From contig NZ_LKTM01000353.1 of NCBI RefSeq assembly GCF_001417955.2, positions 1 through 33,476 on the forward strand: a DNA stretch of 33,476 nt. The letters run 5' to 3'. The translations under genes were made by a program, and so were the position numbers. Each line of letters starts with the position of its first letter. The first letter of the stretch is position 1. The DNA comes from Mycobacterium gordonae (GTDB taxonomy: Bacteria; Actinomycetota; Actinomycetes; Mycobacteriales; Mycobacteriaceae). Under the pieces are notes generated by a model that was given only the letters and a program-made list of their open reading frames with translations, was not told the DNA's origin and searched no databases. Below are positions 1 to 6,435 of the stretch, in pieces.

Positions 1-5
1 CCTAA

Positions 6-590
6 GCCTGCGGTCGAGCCGGTCCCGCCGGCCAGTTATTCAGTGCCGGCGGCGCCGGCGGCGCGGGCGGCTACGCCGAAAAGACCATCGCCGGTGCCGG
101 GGGTGCAGGCGGCGCCGGCGGGTTGTTCGGCTCGGGCGGCACCGGCGGCACCGGCGGAGCCGCCATTGACACCGGCGCGGTTGGAGGGGTCGGCGGGGCC
201 GGCGGCAACGCCGGCCTCCTCGGCGGTTCGGGAGGGGCAGGCGGTTTCGGCGGGTTTGGTATTACCGCAGGAGGAAACGGCGGAGCGGGCGGCAACGCCG
301 GTCTCCTCTACGGAAGCGGAGGTAGCGGTGGTACTGGCGGGCTCGGCTTTGCCAGCGCCGGAACCGGAGGTCGCGGCGGCAACGCCGGACTGATCGGCGA
401 CGCAGGCAACGGCGGGACCGGCGGCGTGAGCATATCCACGACAGGTGGCGCGGGCGGGGCCGGCGGCGACGCCCAAGGAATCGGCAACGGCGGAAACGGC
501 GGAAACGGAGGCCTTGGGGTGACCAAGGGAGCAGGCGGTGCCGGCGGTGCCGGAGGATTCCTCGGGCTGCCAGGCGTCAGCGGCTTATAG
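6..590 (+). CDS. PE_PGRS-family protein, C-terminal part (left-truncated)
   Basis: The frame ending at the TAG at 588-590 reads as an almost uninterrupted Gly-Gly-Ala/Gly-Gly-Asn repeat with units such as GGAGGNAGLL, which is the PGRS domain of the mycobacterial PE_PGRS surface/secreted proteins. The N-terminal PE domain is not in the window. The same frame has a TAA at 3-5, directly before the PGRS-like residues, so either the gene is broken (frameshift or nonsense) or the coding frame switches just beyond the left edge. The protein ends in a short non-repeat tail, FLGLPGVSGL. The other frames over this stretch give Pro/Ala/Arg-rich shadows. PGRS function is unknown for this copy. I am confident of the family but not of intactness. 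Confidence 0.62.
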   Translation, partial: ACGRAGPAGQLFSAGGAGGAGGYAEKTIAGAGGAGGAGGLFGSGGTGGTGGAAIDTGAVGGVGGAGGNAGLLGGSGGAGGFGGFGITAGGNGGAGGNAGLLYGSGGSGGTGGLGFASAGTGGRGGNAGLIGDAGNGGTGGVSISTTGGAGGAGGDAQGIGNGGNGGNGGLGVTKGAGGAGGAGGFLGLPGVSGL

Positions 591-619
591 CGGCAGTGCC
601 GCCCGCCCGGCACCTCCGC

Positions 620-677
620 CGAGCAGACGCAAAATCGCCCTGGAACGCATGTTCCGGGGCGATTTTGCGTCTGCTCG
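620..677. repeat. Long palindromic intergenic element, copy 1 (possible bidirectional terminator)
   Basis: Perfect 21-bp inverted repeat with arms 620-640 and 657-677 (core GAGCAGACGCAAAATCGCC). The 16-nt centre holds a second short palindrome, GGAAC-GCAT-GTTCC. It lies between the convergent ends of the PE_PGRS frame and the thioredoxin-like gene. A closely related copy lies at 10139-10198. There is no U-tract after the stem, so classical intrinsic termination is not obvious. Confidence 0.85.
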
Positions 678-688
678 CGGGGAACCCG

Positions 689-1636
689 TCAGTACAGCGC
701 GTTGGCGAGGTTGCGACGGCCGGCGACCACCTCAGGGTCGGCCGGGTCGAAGAGTTCGAACAGCTCGATGAGCCGGGTGCGCACCGTGCTGCGGTCATCA
801 CCCGATGTCCGGCGCACCAACGCGATCAGACGGTCGAACGCGCCGGTCACATCCTGGTTCATGATCTGGACGTCGGCGGCGGCGAAGGCCGCGTCGATGT
901 CGTCGGGCGCCGCATCGGCCGCTGCGACAGAGTCCGGGGGATGCGCGGTCGCGCGCGTGAGGAACTCGATCTGCCGGATGGCCGCCTTGGCTTCCACACT
1001 GCCCGGGTCGGCCGCCAGGACCGCCTCGTAGGACTGCTTTGCCGCCTCGAAGTCACCGGCCTCGAGTTCCTGACGCGCCTGGGCGACCACCGGGTCGACT
1101 TCCTCCGGCTGCCCGGAACCCGGTGCGCCTCGGAGCTTGCCGGCGGTGGCGTCGATCAGCGAGTCGATCCAGCGCCGCAACTGATCCGGGGGCTGCGGAC
1201 CCTGGAAACTTGAAACCGGTTGCGCGGCAGCCAAAGCCACCACGGTTGGAACCGCCTGCACGCCGAAGATCCGGGCTATGCCGGGCGCGGCGTCGACGTT
1301 GGCGGCGGCCAGCGCCCAGGTGCCGTTGTCGTCTGCGGCCAGGCCGGCCAGCGTCTCGAGCAGGTCGACGCACACCTCGCTGCGGGGCGACCACAGCAAC
1401 ACCACGACCGGGATCTCGTCGGACCGGTTGATCACCTCGTCCTCGAAATTGGCCTCGGTGACCTGGATGATGCCGGGCCCACCGGAACCGCCCGGGCCAC
1501 CGGGACCGCCCGGGCCGCCCGGGCCACCGGGGCCGCCGGGGGGCGCACTGGCCTTCTGCTGAGCGCGTTGCTTGAGACCGGACAGGTCGACCGCGCCGGC
1601 CAAGGCTGGCCCGATCGAAGGTCGGGGACGAGTCAC
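689..1636 (-). CDS. Thioredoxin-fold/TPR protein (Rv1324-like, CnoX/YbbN type)
   Basis: A 315-residue protein starting with GTG at 1636. Residues 33-55 form a collagen-like Gly-Gly-Pro repeat that separates a short N-terminus from a thioredoxin domain (about 57-165). The usual WCxxC active site is replaced by WSPRSEVC (82-89), so only the second Cys-like position survives and disulfide reductase activity is unlikely. The cis-Pro motif AVPT (129-131) is kept. The C-terminal half (about 180-315) is helical and Ala/Glu-rich with TPR-like repeats, as in the E. coli YbbN/CnoX co-chaperone. By analogy it may hold unfolded clients and pass them to chaperones; this is inferred. It lies downstream of fadA4 on the same strand with a 167-bp gap, and no clear Shine-Dalgarno is seen. 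Confidence 0.85.
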   Translation of the reverse strand: MTRPRPSIGPALAGAVDLSGLKQRAQQKASAPPGGPGGPGGPGGPGGPGGSGGPGIIQVTEANFEDEVINRSDEIPVVVLLWSPRSEVCVDLLETLAGLAADDNGTWALAAANVDAAPGIARIFGVQAVPTVVALAAAQPVSSFQGPQPPDQLRRWIDSLIDATAGKLRGAPGSGQPEEVDPVVAQARQELEAGDFEAAKQSYEAVLAADPGSVEAKAAIRQIEFLTRATAHPPDSVAAADAAPDDIDAAFAAADVQIMNQDVTGAFDRLIALVRRTSGDDRSTVRTRLIELFELFDPADPEVVAGRRNLANALY

Positions 1637-1803
1637 GACGTCAAGTCTGTCACGCCGTCACACCCTGTTCTCGGCGGCCTCCCGGGCGGACAAACAGTGC
1701 GCGGAATTCGGGTTCGAATCCCGGAACCGGACGATATGACCAATCTCACAGTAACCACGACAGTATCTGCCACCGCACCCCGCCAGCAAACTCGCCGGGG
1801 CGG

Positions 1804-2985
1804 CTACCCAGCGCGCAGGATCAGCGCGTCGCCCTGCCCGCCGGCCCCGCACAGCGCGGCGACGCCGTAGCCCGATCCGCGGCGCGCCAGTTCCAATGCC
1901 ACGTGCAGCGTGATACGTGCTCCCGACATTCCGATGGGGTGCCCGACAGCGATCGCGCCGCCGTTGACGTTGACGATGTCCGGGTTGACTCCGAGCTCCC
2001 TGGTGGAGGCCAGAGCCACCGCCGCAAATGCTTCGTTGATCTCGACGACATCGAGTTGGTCCACCGAGATGCCCTCGCGGTCGATCGCCTTCTTGATCGC
2101 ATTGGCGGGCTGGGACTGCAGCGTGGAATCCGGACCGGCCACCACGCCGTGCGCACCGATCTCGACCAGCCAGGTCAACCCCAGCTCCTGCGCCTTCTCC
2201 TTGTTCATCACCACCACCGCGGCGGCGCCGTCGGAGATCTGCGACGCCGAACCCGCCGTGATGGTGCCGTCCTTGCGGAAAGCGGGTCTCAGGCCGGCCA
2301 GCGAGTCGGCGGTGGTGTTCGCCCGGATGCCTTCGTCCTCGCTGAACTGGAGCGGATCGCCCTTGCGCTGGGGAATGTCGACCGGGACCACCTCGTCGGC
2401 GAACACGCCGTCTTTCCATGCGGCAGCGGCCTTTTGGTGCGATTGCGCGGCGTATTCGTCCTGCTCCTGACGGGTGAACTTGTCCACGTCATTGCGCTGC
2501 TCGGTCAGTGCGCCCATCGGCTGATCGGTGAACACGTCGTGCAGGCCGTCGTACGCCATGTGGTCGAGGACCGTGACGTCGCCGTACTTGTAGCCGGCCC
2601 GGCTGTCCATCAGCAGGTGCGGCGCCTTGGTCATCGACTCCTGGCCGCCGGCGACCACCACGTCGAACTCGCCCGCACGAATGAGCTGGTCGGCCAGGGC
2701 GATGGCATCGATCCCGGACAAACACATCTTGTTGATGGTCAGCGCAGGCACATCCCAGCCGATGCCCGCCCCGACGGCGGACTGGCGGGCCGGCATCTGC
2801 CCGGCGCCCGCGGTCAGCACCTGGCCCATGATCACGTACTCGACCAGCGATGCGGGCACGTTTGCCTTCTCCAGCGCGGCCTTGATCGCAATGGCACCGA
2901 GGTCGCTGGCGCTGAAGTCCTTGAGTGAACCCATCAGCTTGCCGATGGGCGTCCGAGCCCCAGCAACGATCACCGACGTCGTCAT
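1804..2985 (-). CDS. fadA4: Acetyl-CoA acetyltransferase (thiolase)
   Basis: A 393-residue thiolase, the usual length for the family. The nucleophilic cysteine is C88 in NKMCLSGIDAI. The active-site NEAF motif is at 317-320, the catalytic histidine H349 is in GHPIGMSG, and the second catalytic cysteine C379 is in CGAGGQG. It should interconvert two acetyl-CoA and acetoacetyl-CoA, or cleave 3-ketoacyl-CoA, in the cytosol. The ATG at 2985 follows a strong GGAGG about 6 nt upstream. It is divergent from the methylmalonyl-CoA epimerase gene across 82 bp. Ortholog of M. tuberculosis fadA4 (Rv1323) by sequence and synteny. The frame is intact. Confidence 0.95.
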   Translation of the reverse strand: MTTSVIVAGARTPIGKLMGSLKDFSASDLGAIAIKAALEKANVPASLVEYVIMGQVLTAGAGQMPARQSAVGAGIGWDVPALTINKMCLSGIDAIALADQLIRAGEFDVVVAGGQESMTKAPHLLMDSRAGYKYGDVTVLDHMAYDGLHDVFTDQPMGALTEQRNDVDKFTRQEQDEYAAQSHQKAAAAWKDGVFADEVVPVDIPQRKGDPLQFSEDEGIRANTTADSLAGLRPAFRKDGTITAGSASQISDGAAAVVVMNKEKAQELGLTWLVEIGAHGVVAGPDSTLQSQPANAIKKAIDREGISVDQLDVVEINEAFAAVALASTRELGVNPDIVNVNGGAIAVGHPIGMSGARITLHVALELARRGSGYGVAALCGAGGQGDALILRAG

Positions 2986-3055
2986 GAAACCTCCTAAACG
3001 GCACGGGAACGGCTGAACGGGCCAACCCGGAGAAGCGGATTCTTCCCTATGAGGT

Positions 3056-3067
3056 TACCGTTATGTA
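3056..3067 (+). promoter_or_regulatory. Putative -10 element for leaderless epimerase transcript
   Basis: TACCGT at 3056-3061 fits the actinobacterial -10 pattern TAnnnT and ends 6 nt before the ATG at 3068, so transcription would begin at or next to the start codon. No Shine-Dalgarno is placed for this ATG. A start-stop ATGTAA at 3063-3068 overlaps the real start. No good -35 is visible. Confidence 0.45.
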
Positions 3068-3526
3068 ATGACGACCGATCAAGTTGACGCCCGTCCCACT
3101 CTGGCTACGTCACTGGTGACAGGACTCGATCACGTCGGCATTGCAGTCGCCGATCTTGATGCTGCGATCGAGTGGTACAACGACCACCTGGGCATGATCC
3201 TGGTGCACGAAGAAATCAACGATGACCAGGGCATTCGCGAAGCGATGCTGGCGGTCCCGGGCACCAGCGCTCAGATCCAGCTGATGGCGCCGCTCGACGA
3301 GACGTCGGTGATCGCGAAGTTCATCGACAAGCGCGGCCCCGGGATCCAGCAGCTGGCCTGCCGGATCAGGGACTTGGATGCCATGTGTGAGCAGCTGCGC
3401 TCGCAGGGCGTGCGTCTTGTCTACGAGAAGCCACGCCGCGGCACGGCGAACTCACGCATCAACTTCATCCACCCCAAGGACGCCGGCGGCGTGCTGATCG
3501 AGTTGGTCGAGCCGGCCCACCACTAA
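3068..3526 (+). CDS. mce: Methylmalonyl-CoA epimerase
   Basis: A 152-residue single-domain VOC-fold protein. It should interconvert (2R)- and (2S)-methylmalonyl-CoA, linking propionyl-CoA carboxylase to B12-dependent methylmalonyl-CoA mutase. Candidate metal ligands are H22 (DHVGIAV), Q71 (QIQLM), and E145 (LIELV). The third ligand, His in the Propionibacterium enzyme, aligns with Gln94/Gln95 in GPGIQQLA; I recall QQ also in the M. tuberculosis Rv1322A protein, so this looks lineage-typical rather than a defect. The nearby cobalamin adenosyltransferase gene (17008-17595) would supply the cofactor for the same pathway. The last 4 nt overlap the convergent gene's stop. Confidence 0.92.
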   Translation: MTTDQVDARPTLATSLVTGLDHVGIAVADLDAAIEWYNDHLGMILVHEEINDDQGIREAMLAVPGTSAQIQLMAPLDETSVIAKFIDKRGPGIQQLACRIRDLDAMCEQLRSQGVRLVYEKPRRGTANSRINFIHPKDAGGVLIELVEPAHH

Positions 3527-3804
3527 GACCATTTTCTGGTCGGCCCGCGGTTAGCGCGGTTGGCCCAGCACGGCGTGTGCCAGTGTCGACGGTCGTCCAG
3601 CGCTTCTGCCGCACCGACTCGCCATACCACTACATGCGCAGTGCCGGAACGGATTTCGTGGTCACAGCCGGGGCAGCGATAGGTCTTGACGGCGCGCGCC
3701 GCCGGAATCGGGCGCACCTCGTACTCGTAGCCGTCCGCCCCGGTTTCGACCCGATTCGGTAGCCGCAACGGCTGCCGGAAGGGCGGTCTGCGGCGCCGGG
3801 CCAT
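3523..3804 (-). CDS. Small zinc-ribbon-like protein (Rv1322-like), unknown function
   Basis: A 93-residue basic protein. A CPGC pair (about 44-47) and a later HWHTPC cluster (about 74-79) suggest one bound zinc. The N-terminus is Arg/Pro-rich. The ATG at 3804 lies 1 nt after the nucS stop (TGAGATG), so it is probably translationally coupled to nucS; this context hints at a DNA-related role, but no function is established. Its stop overlaps the epimerase stop (4-nt convergent overlap, CTAA). Confidence 0.8.
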   Translation of the reverse strand: MARRRRPPFRQPLRLPNRVETGADGYEYEVRPIPAARAVKTYRCPGCDHEIRSGTAHVVVWRVGAAEALDDRRHWHTPCWANRANRGPTRKWS

Positions 3805-3805
3805 C

Positions 3806-4468
3806 TCAGAACAGCCGGTACTCGTCGCTGTCCATACCCCGCATCTTGTCGTAATCCAGTGTCAGACAACGAATTCCACGATCGGTGGCCAGCGTCCGGG
3901 CTTGGGGCTTGATCTGCTGCGCGGCGAAGACACCCTTGACGGGCGCCAAGACGGTGTCGCGGTTGAGCAGCTCCAGATAGCGGGTCAACTGCTCGACGCC
4001 GTCGATCTCTCCACGCCGCTTGATCTCCACCGCAACCGAGCCGCCCTTCTCGTCACGGCACAACAGGTCGACCGGTCCGATCGCGGTCATGTACTCCCGG
4101 CGGACCAGCGTGTAGCCCTCACCGAGCAGGCCCACGTGCTCGGCGAGCAGAGCCTGCAGGTGCGCCTCGACGCCGTCCTTGACCAGGCCCGGATCCACGC
4201 CAAGGTCGTGGCTGGAGTCGTGCTCGACGCCCTCGACCGTGATGCGCAACTGTTCACCGGTCTTGTTCTCGACCACCCACACCGGGCCCGGCTCCTCGGT
4301 CAGCCAGCACGGCGGGCTCATCCAATTCAGTGGCTTGTACGCGCGGTCGTCGGCGTGCACGCTGACCGATCCGTCGGCCTTGAACAACAGCAGTCGGCGC
4401 GCGGACGGCAGATGCGCGGTGAGACGGCCTACGTAATCAACAGTGCACTGGGCGATGACGAGACGCAC
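3806..4468 (-). CDS. nucS: Mismatch-specific endonuclease NucS/EndoMS
   Basis: A 220-residue NucS, close to the family length. In actinobacteria lacking MutS/MutL it cuts both strands at G-T, G-G and T-T mismatches as the non-canonical mismatch-repair system. The N-terminal part (1-105) is the DNA-binding beta-sandwich. The C-terminal RecB-like nuclease domain holds the catalytic set D134 (GPVDLL), E148 and K150 (VAVEIKRRG). The extreme C-terminus, DSDEYRLF, fits the short beta-clamp-binding tail known for mycobacterial NucS. The start is GTG at 4468, preceded by AAGGTGG with 4 nt spacing. It is divergent from the first cyclase and coupled to the downstream small gene. Confidence 0.95.
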   Translation of the reverse strand: MRLVIAQCTVDYVGRLTAHLPSARRLLLFKADGSVSVHADDRAYKPLNWMSPPCWLTEEPGPVWVVENKTGEQLRITVEGVEHDSSHDLGVDPGLVKDGVEAHLQALLAEHVGLLGEGYTLVRREYMTAIGPVDLLCRDEKGGSVAVEIKRRGEIDGVEQLTRYLELLNRDTVLAPVKGVFAAQQIKPQARTLATDRGIRCLTLDYDKMRGMDSDEYRLF

Positions 4469-4552
4469 CCGACCACCTTAAAACGTGCCCCCGCGATCAG
4501 CCGCGAGCCTGGCCACCCCGACGAAATGAGACTAATCCCGAAAACGAAGAAC

Positions 4553-4567
4553 TAGGCTGTCGCCACC
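4553..4567 (+). promoter_or_regulatory. Start-site box of cyclase 1 (putative -10 TAGGCT)
   Basis: TAGGCT at 4553-4558 fits TAnnnT and sits 9 nt before the ATG at 4568. The string TAGGCTGtCGCCACCATGTC recurs, with one base different, at the same distance before cyclase 2 (6421). There is no Shine-Dalgarno, so a leader of only 0-3 nt is likely. Confidence 0.5.
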
Positions 4568-6211
4568 ATGTCGACCACGCGCACTTTCGAGAAGGGCCCG
4601 TCGCTCTGGGGCCGGTTCCTCGAGCGGGTAGCCCCGCGGGGTGAGCGGAGGTCGGCCAAGGAGGCGTATGGCACCTGGTTGCTGGGCCAGGTCACCGAAT
4701 CTCAGTCCCGCCGGCGCCGGCGCATCAAGCTGATCGCCTGTCTCTACAGCTTGCTGGCGAATCTGACCGGCGTCGGATTTGTCGTGCTGATCCTGCGCCT
4801 CGCTTTTCCGGCACCCAACATATACATCGACGGATCCCGTTGGCTGGCTTTCGGATTGGCGCCGATGTGCGCGATGCTCGGCGCTACCCTGTGGATCACC
4901 GCACGGATTCTCACCGAATCCAGCCGGTGGGCGGTCGAGGAACATGAGCCCACCACGGCCGACGGACGAAAGACGCTGGTGGCCCCGTTCCGGGTAGCTG
5001 TCGTCCATTTCATTCTCTGGAATATCGCGGCCGCGTCGCTGGGTGCGCTCTACGGAACCATCGATCGCGTGTTCTTCTCGATCGTCTATCTGACGGTCGC
5101 GATCTGCGGCGCGCTCGTCGCCACCAACAGCTACCTGGCAACGGAGTTCGCGTTACGGCCGTTGGCGGCGCAGGCACTGGAGGCCGGCCGCACGCTGAGA
5201 CGGTTCAACCCAGGCATGATGACCCGGACGATGAATGTCTGGCTGGTCGGCTCGGGTGTGCCGCTGGCCGGCAACGCTCTGATATCGGTGATGGCGCTGG
5301 TGGTCGGGGATCTGACCGAGACCCAGCTGGAAATCGCGGTCCTGATCATCTCGCTGGCCACGCTGGTCTTCGGATACATCGTCATGTGGATCATGTCCTG
5401 GCTGACCGTGACTCCCGTCCGAGTGGTGCGCGCGGCGCTCAAACGCGTCGAGGAGGGCGACCTGGACGGGGAGCTGGTCGTCTTCGACGCAACCGAGATC
5501 GGGGAACTGCAGCGAGGTTTCAACGCCATGGTCGACGGGCTGCGCGAGCGCGAGCGGATCCGCGACCTGTTCGGCAGACATGTCGGCCGCGAAGTCGCCG
5601 CCGCCGCGGAACGTGAGCGACCCAAACTCGGCGGCGAAGAACGCCACGTCGCCGTGGTCTTCATCGACATCGTCGGGTCCACCAAGTTGGTCCGCAGCCG
5701 GCCACCGGCGGAAGTCGTCGATGTGCTCAACAAATTCTTCACGATCGTCGTCGAGGAGGTGGACTGCCGCCACGGACTGGTCAACAAGTTCGAGGGCGAC
5801 GCGTCGCTGGCGATCTTCGGGGCCCCGAATCATCTGGATTGCCCCGAAGACGCCGCCCTGGCCACCGCACGGGCGATCGCCCATCGGATGGCCGCCGAGA
5901 TGTCCGAGTGCCACGCCGGCATCGGCGTGGCCGCCGGAACCGTCGTGGCCGGCAACGTGGGCGCCAAGGAAAGATTTGAATACACCGTGATCGGGGAGCC
6001 CGTCAACGAGGCGGCTCGACTGTGCGAGCTGGCGAAATCCCACGATGACAGGCTGCTGGCGAGCTTCGAAATGCTGCACAGCGCAAGCGAAGACGAGTGC
6101 GCTTTATGGGCGCCCGTCGGAACGGTGACCCTTCGTGGCCACGACCAGCCAACGCAACTGGCGCATCTCCTTCACCCGGACCCGGCCGAAAACCGTGTCT
6201 CGCGAATTTAG
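4568..6211 (+). CDS. Membrane adenylate cyclase, six-TM + HAMP + class III catalytic domain (copy 1)
   Basis: A 547-residue membrane cyclase of the M. tuberculosis Rv1318c/Rv1319c/Rv1320c family, making cAMP from ATP. Six membrane helices lie at about 54-78, 93-114, 143-163, 168-192, 223-246 and 254-280. A HAMP linker (281-333) leads to the catalytic domain (about 355-520). The metal aspartates are D367 (FIDIVGS) and D411 (KFEGDAS). The adenine-selecting lysine is K407 and its partner position is Thr in YTVIG, as in class IIIb cyclases. Transition-state residues are N480 and R484 in PVNEAAR. All required residues are present, so it should be active as a homodimer. The stimulus is unknown. It is divergent from nucS and followed by a paralogue after 224 bp. 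Confidence 0.93.
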   Translation: MSTTRTFEKGPSLWGRFLERVAPRGERRSAKEAYGTWLLGQVTESQSRRRRRIKLIACLYSLLANLTGVGFVVLILRLAFPAPNIYIDGSRWLAFGLAPMCAMLGATLWITARILTESSRWAVEEHEPTTADGRKTLVAPFRVAVVHFILWNIAAASLGALYGTIDRVFFSIVYLTVAICGALVATNSYLATEFALRPLAAQALEAGRTLRRFNPGMMTRTMNVWLVGSGVPLAGNALISVMALVVGDLTETQLEIAVLIISLATLVFGYIVMWIMSWLTVTPVRVVRAALKRVEEGDLDGELVVFDATEIGELQRGFNAMVDGLRERERIRDLFGRHVGREVAAAAERERPKLGGEERHVAVVFIDIVGSTKLVRSRPPAEVVDVLNKFFTIVVEEVDCRHGLVNKFEGDASLAIFGAPNHLDCPEDAALATARAIAHRMAAEMSECHAGIGVAAGTVVAGNVGAKERFEYTVIGEPVNEAARLCELAKSHDDRLLASFEMLHSASEDECALWAPVGTVTLRGHDQPTQLAHLLHPDPAENRVSRI

Positions 6212-6420
6212 CTGACGCCATCGCGCTGATCATCAGCTTCGCTTCCCCTGACCCCAACGTTTGCGGGGACGAGCCCCTCGGCTGGCTCACCTCCGCTGCG
6301 TCGCGCGCAGTCGGATCGCCCCGGCGGCCCCTCGCTCACGTACCGAGATGTCCGGTCGGCGACCCGGATGACCAGGCCCGCGGGGCATACCCGACGTCAT
6401 CCGGATCGCCTCGCAAGAAT

Positions 6421-6435
6421 TAGGCTGACGCCACC
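6421..6435 (+). promoter_or_regulatory. Start-site box of cyclase 2 (putative -10 TAGGCT)
   Basis: TAGGCT at 6421-6426 lies 9 nt before the ATG at 6436, identical in sequence and spacing to the box in front of cyclase 1. Sequence further upstream in the 224-bp gap is not obviously similar beyond an AGAA just before the box. The rest of that gap shows no gene. Confidence 0.5.

Noticed and set aside
642..655. LexA-box-like GGAAC-GCAT-GTTCC in the centre of palindrome copy 1
   Set aside because: The GAAC-N4-GTTC core fits, but it sits between two convergent 3' ends with no promoter, and copy 2 has only a degenerate version. More likely part of the hairpin.
1706..1732. tRNA-like T-arm (CGGGTTCGAATCCCGG) between fadA4 and the thioredoxin-like gene
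   Set aside because: The T-arm and a possible 3' acceptor strand are present, but there is no matching 5' acceptor, anticodon arm or CCA within 80 nt upstream. It could be a tRNA 3'-end remnant such as an old attachment site, or chance.
3340..3360. QQ instead of His at a metal ligand of the epimerase
   Set aside because: I recall the same residues in actinobacterial epimerases including M. tuberculosis, so it is not a sign of inactivation.
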